Source: JBCCCJ01 sp039029315 | Lineage (GTDB): Bacteria > Bacteroidota > Bacteroidia > J057 | Length of the DNA: 64,000 bases | NCBI GenBank assembly: GCA_039029315.1 | Contig: JBCCGK010000037.1 | Location: 33,751 to 97,750, forward strand | Reading direction: 5' to 3' | In this document: positions 33,656 to 41,756 of the stretch, piece after piece | How the letters are laid out: each line of letters opens with the position of its first letter | Position numbering within the stretch: the stretch's first letter is position 1 | Made by a program: the position numbers and the translations under genes | Notes under the pieces: generated by a model | What the model was told of the DNA's origin: nothing | Databases searched by the model: none | What the model saw: only the letters and a program-made list of their open reading frames with translations

Positions 33656-33674
33656 GCTCTCTTGGCAAGAGAGC
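33656..33674. terminator. Possible stem-loop after the exporter operon
   Basis: GCTCTCTTGGCAAGAGAGC is a perfect eight-base inverted repeat with a three-base loop, 27 bases after the tolC-like stop. It lacks a T run, so it may stabilise mRNA rather than terminate. Confidence 0.4.
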
Positions 33675-33727
33675 TGTCCCAATCGATGGCGATTGGGGCT
33701 GAGAGGTTGAACTGTGTCAGAAAGTCA

Positions 33728-33816
33728 ATGTTCATCCAACAGGAACAAGAGTAAGCATTCGCTCAACAAGCACAAGAGCCTTGCTGGACCCGGTATTCGG
33801 AGTATTTTTGAAAAAA
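33728..33816 (+). pseudogene. Decayed copy of the 33-codon gene at 36074
   Basis: Aligned by eye, this stretch matches most of the small open frame at 36074-36175: shared blocks include CAACAGGAACAA, ATTCGCTCA, GCTGGA, CCGGTAT and TTTTTGAA. Here the frame starts ATG TTC ATC CAA CAG and hits TAA after eight codons, so it no longer encodes the full peptide. It may alternatively be a non-coding relative of the element. Confidence 0.5.
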
Positions 33817-33881
33817 TATCAAATATCGTCTCAAGTATGAGAGGATGTTTTCTGACATGAACTTCCCAAAAGCCTGAACTG

Positions 33882-35723
33882 TTATCGCTTCATGATTTGC
33901 TTTGTTAGCATTCTATTTCCTGAACGAATGTGAATCCAGTACATTCCCACTGGATAGGCAGAAAGATCAATCTCATCCTCGGATAGCGCTTCTTCTCTGA
34001 GTATCCGACCCAAATTGTCTCTAATTGTAATTTGCCCATATGATAGCCCCGAAATTCGGATCTTCTCCATCGTTGGATTGGGATAGAGCTGAATGTCCAA
34101 CAACTCTTCTGAATCGACTGCTACAGCAGCACAGGCAGTTTCGATTTCTATACGACTCTTGCAACCAATTTTGTTTGAGTATATCTGTGCAGGGTTGGTT
34201 TGGATCTCCAAATAATCACATATGCTTTTCACCTCACAGCTTGAGAGGTTTGTATTATGCATCAAAAACATATCTGTGATCGAAGTCGGATCTAGGTTTT
34301 CCAATGCCACTATGCTGGAGAGCATATCATTGGTTATGATACGTAGAGCTCCATTGATAGAAGTCAAACTATCCAACCCATCGAAACTCAAGAGGGCATT
34401 GTTGTTGACGATCCCTAGATCTCCCCCAATGCTTGTTATGTTTTCTAAGCCACGAAGGTTGAGTAAAGAATCATTACTCATGATAAACAAACCACCACCA
34501 ATAGAATCAACACCATCCAGCCCATATACATCTTGTAAGGATGAGTTGGAAGACACATTCAAGCTGTTTCCAATCCATGCCAAACTATCTAATCCCGTTA
34601 GGCTGCTAAACAAAGGATTCCTGGAAATGAACAAACTTCCTGTGATCTCTATCAGATGATCGAATCCACTCAGATCCACCAGGGAAGAGTTGGATTCTAT
34701 ATGCACATCTCCTTCGATCTTGCTTACATTCGTCAAACTGCCTAGGTCTGCCAATAAGAAATTTCTTGCAATCTTCAGCGATCCCATGATGGTGTCTAGA
34801 TGCTCCAGGCCATTGAGATTCGTTAAGGCATTGTTTTCAATCAAGGAAACCCCTCCGCCTACATGCACAACATTCTTCAAAATATTGAGCGTCGACAAAG
34901 TGGGGTTGTTGTAGAGAGACAAGGCACCTCCAATTGTGTCTATGTTTTCCAACCCACTCAGACTGCCTAAGGCAGGACTATGACTGATAGACAAAAGTCC
35001 CCCTATCGCATGGATGTTTTCCAAACCATGCAAATCCATTAATAAGGGATTTCCAGATATGATCAGATTGTTTCCAATGTAGGCAAGACTATCCAATACA
35101 AGCAGATCCGTTAAGATTTGGTTCCTCGAAATCTGTAAGCCCCCCACCGCTCGTAGATGTTCCAAGCCATTCAAATTTGGCAAGGAGTCATTATCAAACA
35201 CAACCAAGGCCCCTCCAATGGATACAAGTTTTCCGATTCCATTTAGACTATTCAGGGAAGAATTGTCTGATAGCCAGAAATTGCCTTCAAGAGAACGTAA
35301 ACTGTCCAATCCCATCAGGCTTGTGAGAGATTCTTGATCCACGATGTACAGATCCTCTCCGATTGAATCAAGATGCCCCAAACCAGTCAAATCTATCAAT
35401 GCCGATTGGTTATCGATTCTTACAGTGCCTCCAATAGACTCGACTTGATCCAAACCAGAAAGACTCCCCAATGAGACATTGTCAAACAGCCTCAAATCGC
35501 CGCCAATTCTAATAAGCTGAGACAGGCCTATGAGATTGGTGATATTCGAATCGCCATCTATGACCACATTTCCGACGATCTGTGTGCAAGTGGGGTAATT
35601 AACAGCAAAACTGTCGATTTCCGCTTGAGTCGTAAAGACGATCCCGTTCGATAGACAATTTTGGGCTTGTAGGAACAAACCATGAAGGAGGAATAGGGAA
35701 AGAATACATACAGTATTTTTCAT
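33882..35723 (-). CDS. Secreted receptor-L-domain-like repeat protein, T9SS cargo
   Basis: 613 aa. Signal peptide ending near LQAQ, then about 18 imperfect repeats of 23-24 residues of the form LxGLxxLxxIGGxLxIxxNxxL (residues about 50-490). These build a parallel-beta solenoid like the receptor L domain. A cysteine pair closes the repeats, and the last 75 residues form a type A T9SS sorting domain (LYPNPTMEKIRI up to the basic end LTKQIMKR). The protein is expected on the cell surface or released by the type IX system, with a binding role. It stands alone on its strand. Many near-identical repeats point to growth by internal duplication. Confidence 0.88.
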   Translation of the reverse strand: MKNTVCILSLFLLHGLFLQAQNCLSNGIVFTTQAEIDSFAVNYPTCTQIVGNVVIDGDSNITNLIGLSQLIRIGGDLRLFDNVSLGSLSGLDQVESIGGTVRIDNQSALIDLTGLGHLDSIGEDLYIVDQESLTSLMGLDSLRSLEGNFWLSDNSSLNSLNGIGKLVSIGGALVVFDNDSLPNLNGLEHLRAVGGLQISRNQILTDLLVLDSLAYIGNNLIISGNPLLMDLHGLENIHAIGGLLSISHSPALGSLSGLENIDTIGGALSLYNNPTLSTLNILKNVVHVGGGVSLIENNALTNLNGLEHLDTIMGSLKIARNFLLADLGSLTNVSKIEGDVHIESNSSLVDLSGFDHLIEITGSLFISRNPLFSSLTGLDSLAWIGNSLNVSSNSSLQDVYGLDGVDSIGGGLFIMSNDSLLNLRGLENITSIGGDLGIVNNNALLSFDGLDSLTSINGALRIITNDMLSSIVALENLDPTSITDMFLMHNTNLSSCEVKSICDYLEIQTNPAQIYSNKIGCKSRIEIETACAAVAVDSEELLDIQLYPNPTMEKIRISGLSYGQITIRDNLGRILREEALSEDEIDLSAYPVGMYWIHIRSGNRMLTKQIMKR

Positions 35724-36033
35724 AAGGGAATCGTTTAGGTGATTCCTCTATGATATTCAATTCCCCAATCCATGCAAAAATAAGCTGTTGGAGCAGTTCA
35801 TATCAGGTCTGAAGGAGGATTTCTTGTATGTTCAATGCTTTTAAATATGGCTCCATCCTGGGCTTGACTCCAGGGAATTATAATTGCAATGAAACCATTT
35901 TGTTTCCGTTCCGTTACATCATAGAACATTTGACCATTATGATGAATTATTCACTATACCTATCATCTTCTTCGCTAGACCTATTTATAGGCTCCGGGAA
36001 TTAACGGTATAGTTAACACATACATATCACCAG

Positions 36034-36060
36034 GCCCGGACGAGAGTTCGGGCTTTTTTT
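36034..36060 (+). terminator. Rho-independent terminator
   Basis: Stem GCCCGGA / TTCGGGC (36034-36040 and 36047-36053) followed by seven T. It ends whatever is transcribed before the small gene; no coding gene precedes it closely on this strand, so a short RNA is possible. Confidence 0.7.
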
Positions 36061-36073
36061 ATATCAGAAAACA

Positions 36074-36175
36074 ATGACATTCTTCTTCACATTCATTCAA
36101 CAGGAACAACAGCAACAATTCGCTCAGGAAGAACAGGAGCGTAGCTGGAACCGGTATGTGGAGTTGTTTGAATAA
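36074..36175 (+). CDS. 33-residue Gln/Glu-rich peptide gene
   Basis: ATG at 36074 to TAA at 36173-36175. The peptide starts MTFFFTFIQQEQQQQFAQ and ends with a charged and aromatic part (WNRYVELFE). It forms a self-contained cassette between two terminators, and a decayed copy lies at 33728-33816, so the unit has been duplicated. It shows no family I know. It could be a small regulatory or membrane-associated peptide, or part of a non-coding RNA. No typical ribosome-binding site is seen, as is usual in this phylum. Confidence 0.45.
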   Translation: MTFFFTFIQQEQQQQFAQEEQERSWNRYVELFE

Positions 36176-36194
36176 ATACTCATACATCTCTAAC

Positions 36195-36231
36195 AAAAAA
36201 GCCCGGTCTAGCAGAAGACTGGGCTTTTTTT
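36195..36231 (+). terminator. Rho-independent terminator
   Basis: Stem GCCCGGTCT / AGACTGGGC (36201-36209 and 36216-36224) with a six-base loop, preceded by an A run and followed by a T run, so it could act on both strands. It separates the small gene from EF-Tu. Confidence 0.8.
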
Positions 36232-36295
36232 ATTGTTTCACCCGTCACGGTGCAAAAACAAGATAACCATCACCGTGGCACAACAACTGTCAATC

Positions 36296-37483
36296 ATGGC
36301 AAAAGTAAAATTCGAGCGAAACAAGCTCCACGTCAACATTGGAACCATCGGACACGTCGATCACGGAAAAACTACTTTGACGGCTGCAATCACACAGATG
36401 CTGGCCAACAAGGGTCTTGCTTCTGTGAGATCTTTTGACTCCATTGACAGTTCGACAGAGGAAAAGAAGAGAGGCATCACCATCAATTCTTCCCATGTAG
36501 AGTACGAGACTGCTACCCGGCATTATGCCCATGTTGATCTGCCCGGACATGCGGATTATGTAAAAAACATGATCAGTGGAGCCGCTCAGATGGACGGAGG
36601 GATTCTCGTAACAGCAGCGGATGATGGCCCTATGCCCCAGACCCGTGAGCACATTTTGCTGGCTCGTCAGGTGGGCGTTCATTCTCTGGTCGTATTCATC
36701 AACAAATGTGACCTTGCTGCTGATGCGGAACTCATTGAGCTGATTGAAATGGAGATCCGTGAGTTGCTGGACCTCTATGGCTTCGATGCTGAGAATACTC
36801 CCATCATCAAAGGATCAGCTCTTGGTTGTCTGAATGGCGAGGAGAAGTGGGTGAGATCTATCGAGGACTTGATGCATGCTGTGGATACCTTCATTCCTGA
36901 TCCTGTTCGCGAAATGGATAAACCCTTCATGATGCCTATCGAGCAGGTTCTGACGATCACTGGTCGTGGTACTGTGGCCACCGGGAAAGTGGAAAGAGGG
37001 AAAGTCCGGATTGGAGATCAGGTAGACATCATTGGCCTGACAGGAGAGAAGATCAACACTGTAGTGACGGGTCTGGAGACTTTCCAGAAAGAGCTGGATT
37101 ACGGTCAGGCAGGAGACAATGTGGGCTTGCTGCTTCGTGGAGTGAAGAATGACAGCATTCGCAAGGGAATGACCATTATTGCCCCCAATAGCATTGCGGC
37201 TCATCAGAAGTTCACTGCCCAGGTATATGTGCTGTCAAAGAATGAAGGAGGACGCCACACGCCATTCAGGAACAGCTACTCTCCTCAGTTCTTTTTCGGC
37301 ACCACCAATGTTACAGGTACCGTCATCCTCCCGGAAGACAGAGAGGTGATCATGCCCGGTGACAATACCGAGTTGGCCGTTGAGCTCTTGGCTCCTGTGG
37401 CCATGGAGAATGGAGCCTTTTTCGCAATTCGTGAAGGAGGACGTACTGTAGGTGCTGGTCAGGTAATGACGATTGCTGATTAG
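36296..37483 (+). CDS. tuf: Divergent stand-alone elongation factor Tu paralogue
   Basis: 395 aa, the normal EF-Tu length with all three domains. GTPase motifs are present: GHVDHGKT (19-26), RGITIN, DLPGH (81-85), NKCD (136-139) and SAL (174-176). Unusual for EF-Tu: the near-invariant DCPGH is DLPGH, and in domain III the conserved YRPQFY(F/L)RT stretch reads YSPQFFFGT, replacing two arginines (S329, G335; E. coli R327 and R333). The latter is a known pulvomycin-resistance position. The gene has no ribosomal-protein, fus or tRNA neighbours, unlike the usual tuf locus. It may be a second copy for special conditions or resistance, or the only copy in an odd place. ATG 36296 gives the classical MAKVKFERNK start. 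Confidence 0.9.
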   Translation: MAKVKFERNKLHVNIGTIGHVDHGKTTLTAAITQMLANKGLASVRSFDSIDSSTEEKKRGITINSSHVEYETATRHYAHVDLPGHADYVKNMISGAAQMDGGILVTAADDGPMPQTREHILLARQVGVHSLVVFINKCDLAADAELIELIEMEIRELLDLYGFDAENTPIIKGSALGCLNGEEKWVRSIEDLMHAVDTFIPDPVREMDKPFMMPIEQVLTITGRGTVATGKVERGKVRIGDQVDIIGLTGEKINTVVTGLETFQKELDYGQAGDNVGLLLRGVKNDSIRKGMTIIAPNSIAAHQKFTAQVYVLSKNEGGRHTPFRNSYSPQFFFGTTNVTGTVILPEDREVIMPGDNTELAVELLAPVAMENGAFFAIREGGRTVGAGQVMTIAD

Positions 37484-37515
37484 CTCAAGAGATGTTCCAT
37501 AAGGCTTCTCATTGG

Positions 37516-37597
37516 ATTGAACACGGAGACACAAAGGCACAGAGTGATTGTTAATCAGATGATTATCTCTATGTTTCAGTGCCTCTGTGTTCTCTCC
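37516..37597. repeat. Imperfect palindromic intergenic repeat, family 2, copy 1
   Basis: ATTGAACACGGAGACACAAA ... GCCTCTGTGTTCTC: the two arms (GAGACACAAAGGCACAGAG and its imperfect complement) can fold on each other. A related element is at 39588-39667. Both lie before LamG genes. Confidence 0.55.
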
Positions 37598-37727
37598 ACC
37601 TCCTACTCGATTGTATGCAATCTTAAACTGAGGAATAATTTTTTATTGACCAGTTCATGTTTTAATGATTTCAGAGACTAATGATTGGTGTAGGTCAAAA
37701 TCATCTTACCATACACTATAGCAAACC

Positions 37728-39545
37728 ATGAAAAAAAATCTCTTTACTCTCCTCCTTCTCTGTCTGTTTTCGCTGGGAATCCATGCACAGACTTCTGCTG
37801 GATTGATCGCGAATTATCAACTGAATGGAAATCCCAGCGATGCGAGTGGTTCTGGAAACCATGGAACACTTACCAGCTTTCCCTTAATTCCAGGTTCAAC
37901 ACCTATCAGTACAAACAATCGATTTGGCGATGCCAATCATGCCTATGACTTCAATGGCTTGAATGATTATATCAAGATTACTCCCACCAATAACTTCACA
38001 CCACAACTTCCTGTCACCATCTCTGCCTGGGTGAAAATTGATGATCATAACCCCAATATGGTCTTTCAAAATAGTTTTTTGGAGAACTATTATTTAGGCG
38101 TCTGGATGAATATTGTGGCTGGTGGAAGAGTTTCGGTTGGCTATGGCGATGGTGATATGGTTGATGATACAAACAGAAGGTCAAAAGAAACCAATAATTC
38201 CCTGAGTATAGGAAAGTGGCATCATATTGCTGCGATCATCCGTGGTGCAACAGATATGGACATTTTTATCAATGGGATTGAAAATTGTGGCACATATAGC
38301 GGTAGTGGCGGCCCCCTCTCATATGTGAAGGATCCTGGACCGGGGGGATCTACTGGACCTGGATCTGGTGGATCTGCTACCCTGATTACTGGGGTCGGGG
38401 TAATAGGAAGATCTGACAACCAAAGCGCAGGCGGATCTGGTGACCAGTTCTTCAATGGAAAAATCGACAATGTCCGTTTTTATGACCGTGCACTTACGCT
38501 TACAGAGGTCAGAGAATTGTATTCATCGAATGAAAACTGTCCGGAGCCACTGCTTTTTCAAAGCTCTACTACTGGTCTGGTGAGTTATTATACTTTGCAA
38601 TACTACATGGCAGATGATCATTCAGGAAATCATAATCACGGGAAGATCTATGGAACAGTGCCGGAAACCAATGAATGCAATATTCTATATAGTTCACTTT
38701 CCTTTGATGGGACGGACGACTATGTTCTGTTAACGAATAATCAGAATTTTCATCCTCAGCTGCCAGTTAGCATTTCATCTTGGGTGTATTTGGAAGACTA
38801 TCAGCCCAATATGATTTTCAAAAATGATTTTAAGGAAAATGTGTATTCAGGCGTATGGATGAATGTCACCGGGAATGGGACGCTTACAGCTGGTTTTGGT
38901 GATGGAGGATCTGTGGGCCAATCAAGTCGTAGATCAAGAGTCGGGACAACGGTTCTGGACCTCAAAAAATGGTATCATGTAGCTGCTGTCATTCGATCTG
39001 CAACAGATATGGATTTGTATGTGAATGGAGTGAGGGAATGTGGTTCAAATAGTGGATCTGGGGGCGGATTGGCCTATACGCAGGATGCAAATGGAAAACC
39101 AAGTCATGGAGTACTGGGGAAATCAGATAATCATAGTAGTCCCACCACTGGCCTGCAATATTTCCATGGAAGAATGGATGAGGTGATGTTTTATAATCGA
39201 GAATTGAGGTCAGGGGACATCTTCGAACTTTACGAATTCTCCGATTGTCTGGCTGGATGCAATCTGGCGCGAAAGGAGAATCCTTCTCCAACACTTGTCA
39301 AAGAACTCGAAGTACACATCTACCCTAACCCTAACAATGGCGTCTTCCACCTTCAGTTTTCAGATGATGCTGAGACACAACTGAGTCTAAGAGATCTTTC
39401 CGGGAGAATAGTTTGGCGCGAAGAGACTACAGTCAGCAAATATGAGGCGTTCAAGATCAATGTAGCTCAATTGCCAGCAGGAATCTATCTGCTTACGAGC
39501 AAAACCCAAAATCACCTCAGGACACATAAAGTTGTGATCAACTAA
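37728..39545 (+). CDS. Secreted double-LamG protein with T9SS sorting domain (paralogue 1)
   Basis: 605 aa. Signal peptide ending GIHAQ, two LamG/concanavalin-like domains (about 22-270 and 280-500), each with the pattern YDFNGLNDYIKI, ISAWVKIDD and FFNGKIDNVRFYDRAL, then a type A T9SS sorting domain (VHIYPNPNNGVFHLQF to THKVVIN). It is expected to be an exported or surface carbohydrate- or protein-binding protein. A glycine/proline-rich insertion near residue 195-215 (PGPGGSTGPGSGG) is absent from the other two copies. It is the first of three tandem paralogues and has no visible enzyme domain. Confidence 0.88.
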   Translation: MKKNLFTLLLLCLFSLGIHAQTSAGLIANYQLNGNPSDASGSGNHGTLTSFPLIPGSTPISTNNRFGDANHAYDFNGLNDYIKITPTNNFTPQLPVTISAWVKIDDHNPNMVFQNSFLENYYLGVWMNIVAGGRVSVGYGDGDMVDDTNRRSKETNNSLSIGKWHHIAAIIRGATDMDIFINGIENCGTYSGSGGPLSYVKDPGPGGSTGPGSGGSATLITGVGVIGRSDNQSAGGSGDQFFNGKIDNVRFYDRALTLTEVRELYSSNENCPEPLLFQSSTTGLVSYYTLQYYMADDHSGNHNHGKIYGTVPETNECNILYSSLSFDGTDDYVLLTNNQNFHPQLPVSISSWVYLEDYQPNMIFKNDFKENVYSGVWMNVTGNGTLTAGFGDGGSVGQSSRRSRVGTTVLDLKKWYHVAAVIRSATDMDLYVNGVRECGSNSGSGGGLAYTQDANGKPSHGVLGKSDNHSSPTTGLQYFHGRMDEVMFYNRELRSGDIFELYEFSDCLAGCNLARKENPSPTLVKELEVHIYPNPNNGVFHLQFSDDAETQLSLRDLSGRIVWREETTVSKYEAFKINVAQLPAGIYLLTSKTQNHLRTHKVVIN

Positions 39546-39587
39546 GCATGGCTACATCCTGTGCCAAGGCTATCTCATATGTCTGGA

Positions 39588-39667
39588 ATTGAACGCGAAG
39601 ACAGAGAGATGCAAAGAGTAATTGCTTCATTATGAGTATCTTTCCGTCTTGGTGTCTTTGCATTCTT
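39588..39667. repeat. Imperfect palindromic intergenic repeat, family 2, copy 2
   Basis: ATTGAACGCGAAGACAGAGA ... GTCTTGGTGTCTTTGCATTC: related to 37516-37597 along its whole length and again partly self-complementary. The frame that would extend the next gene upstream is only this repeat. Confidence 0.5.
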
Positions 39668-39745
39668 CTAGATATGGGACCTTTTGAGATATCCTCGGAT
39701 GCAGGAATCATTCAGGCATTTTTTTCACTATTAATTATACAACCA

Positions 39746-41464
39746 ATGAAAACATTTTCTCAATTGATTCTGCTTCTCTGCGGAATCATGCTCGGACTTC
39801 GCGCACAGACAAGCAATGGCCTGGTCGCTAGTTATCCCCTTGATGTATCCACCTGGGATGCGAGTGGCAATGGGAATGATGGAACTCCCCAAAACCCTGG
39901 CCAAACAAGCAATCGGTTTGGGGATGCATCAAAAGCAAGAGAGTTTAATGGAAGTTCAGATTTTATTGACCTTTTACCCAACACTGCTGACTTCAAACCA
40001 CAACTTCCTGTCACCATCTCAGCCTGGATACAATTGGATGACCTGGAACCTAATATGGTCTTTAAGAATGATTACCAGGATAATAAATATACAGGTGTCT
40101 GGCTCAATATCGCTGGTGGTGGCACCATCTCAGCTGGATTCGGAGATGGAGGGAATGTCGGGTCTAGCAGTCGAAGATCCGCAGAATCGGAGCTGAACCT
40201 TGAAACAGGAATCTGGTACCATATAGGAGCTACCATTCATTCAGCTTCACATATGGACCTCTATCTGAATGGACTGCCGATCTGTGAAACCTATAGTGGA
40301 ACGGGAGGCGCCTTACAATACTCGAACAACCATGGGGCAATTGGTCGTTCAGACAATAAATCTAGCCCTGCAGCAGGTTTGCAATTCTTCCATGGCAAAA
40401 TTGACAATGTCAGATTTTATGATCGGGCACTTGCCAAAACCGAGATGCATGAATTGTACACTGTCAATGAAAACTGCTATGAGCCACTCACATTTAGCCC
40501 GATCCCATTTCAAAAGGTTGCCCATTATCAAATCAACAATGGACTTGCGCCGGATCTGCATAGCAGCAATGAAGGGACCGTACATGGTGCAGTGGCAGAT
40601 ATAGGCGTATGTGACAATATCGATGGATCTTTGAGTTTTGATGGAGTGGATGATTATATCGAGTTGCAGGCAAATACGCCAACCTTCCAGGGAAGCCTAC
40701 CAATGACCATCACCGCTTTTATCTATTTGGAAGATCACCAACCCAATATGGTTTTCAAAAATGAGTATGTAGATGATGTCTATTCAGGCGTTTGGCTTAA
40801 CATCACTGGCTCAGGTAAGGTATCAGCAGGCTTTGGCAATGATGGACCAATTGGCCCTTCATATAGGCGGACAAAAACAGGGGAAACGGTTCTGAATCTA
40901 CAAGAATGGTATCATGTGGCAGCAGTCATTAGCTCCAAAAATGATATAGAGATTTATGTCAATGGCGTGAATGACTGTGGGAGTATTACTGGTTTTGCCG
41001 GGATTATGCGATACCACGGATCTGGAATTTCGGGAACCATTGGGAAGTCTGACAATTTCGGAGGAAGTGGCGGCTTGCAATTCTTTCATGGAAAAATTGA
41101 TGAAGTACATGTGTTCAATCAAGCACTTAAGGGTGGCGACATCTTTTATCAATATGACCTTTTGGGTTGCAAGTATGAATGTTCCAATAGACTTGGGGCA
41201 AGGCCAGCAAGCATTGATATGGCCAATGAAATCCAGGTCTACCCTAACCCCAACAATGGTGTCTTCCACATTCAGTTTTCTGAAGATGCTGATGCGCAGC
41301 TGAGTCTTAGAGATCTTTCGGGGAGAACAGTTTGGAGCCAACAGACCTCGGTCAGCAAATATGAGGCGCTGAAGATCAATGTGCCTCTCCTGCCAGCAGG
41401 AATCTACTTGCTTAGCAGCGAAATTCAAGGTCAACTCACAACACATAAAGTTGTGATCAACTAA
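39746..41464 (+). CDS. Secreted double-LamG protein with T9SS sorting domain (paralogue 2)
   Basis: 572 aa. Signal peptide MKTFSQLILLLCGIMLGLRAQ, two LamG domains (about 22-245 and 255-480) and a T9SS sorting domain with VYPNPNNGVFHIQFSEDAD and terminal THKVVIN, almost identical to the preceding paralogue. ATG 39746 was chosen because the signal peptide starts there and matches paralogue 3; the longer frame runs through an intergenic repeat. The three genes are separate transcription candidates, spaced by 200-290 bases. Confidence 0.88.
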   Translation: MKTFSQLILLLCGIMLGLRAQTSNGLVASYPLDVSTWDASGNGNDGTPQNPGQTSNRFGDASKAREFNGSSDFIDLLPNTADFKPQLPVTISAWIQLDDLEPNMVFKNDYQDNKYTGVWLNIAGGGTISAGFGDGGNVGSSSRRSAESELNLETGIWYHIGATIHSASHMDLYLNGLPICETYSGTGGALQYSNNHGAIGRSDNKSSPAAGLQFFHGKIDNVRFYDRALAKTEMHELYTVNENCYEPLTFSPIPFQKVAHYQINNGLAPDLHSSNEGTVHGAVADIGVCDNIDGSLSFDGVDDYIELQANTPTFQGSLPMTITAFIYLEDHQPNMVFKNEYVDDVYSGVWLNITGSGKVSAGFGNDGPIGPSYRRTKTGETVLNLQEWYHVAAVISSKNDIEIYVNGVNDCGSITGFAGIMRYHGSGISGTIGKSDNFGGSGGLQFFHGKIDEVHVFNQALKGGDIFYQYDLLGCKYECSNRLGARPASIDMANEIQVYPNPNNGVFHIQFSEDADAQLSLRDLSGRTVWSQQTSVSKYEALKINVPLLPAGIYLLSSEIQGQLTTHKVVIN

Positions 41465-41606
41465 TCATCGCTGCACTCTGTGCCTTCTTGTCAAATCATC
41501 TTTCGACAAGAAGGCGGATACAGGAATCATTCAGATATTTTTCTCACTATTAATGCCAATCAAGGGTTGAATGTAGTTTTTATAGCCTGAATGTCAGCTT
41601 GTTTGT

Positions 41607-41685
41607 GGGTATAAGGTATGGGGCTATGTGGTCAAGGATCTGATTCAACATCTAGCCATATACCTTATTCCTTATACCATATCCC
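41607..41685 (-). repeat. Interspersed palindromic intergenic repeat, copy B
   Basis: On the minus strand it reads like 17748-17838, including TATGGCTAGATGTTGAA followed by GATCC and the terminal CCATACCTTATACCC. It lies between LamG paralogues 2 and 3. Ends are inverted (GGGTATAAGGTAT and TACCTTATTCCTTATACC), consistent with a small mobile palindromic unit. Confidence 0.65.
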
Positions 41686-41756
41686 TCTCTTTGCGGCCTA
41701 TTGCACCTATTTCCCAACATTCGAACTCTTGATTCACATTATTAATTATTCAACCA

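Larger units (their letters stand above)
35724..36295. other. Intergenic region with terminators and a small gene
   Basis: This 572-base gap runs from the divergent L-domain gene to EF-Tu. The first 300 bases are AT-rich with no open frame or RNA gene I can recognise and presumably hold the promoter of the L-domain gene. Then come a terminator (36034), a 33-codon open frame (36074), a second terminator (36195) and the EF-Tu leader. The leader contains an inverted repeat (CACGGTG at 36246 and CACCGTG at 36271). Confidence 0.6.

Noticed and set aside
35940..36060. Possible tRNA upstream of EF-Tu
   Set aside because: tuf genes are often near tRNAs, but no cloverleaf arms or T-loop sequence can be found; only a terminator is seen.
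39632..39745. Longer N-terminus for LamG paralogue 2
   Set aside because: It runs through an intergenic palindromic repeat, and the true signal peptide starts at 39746.
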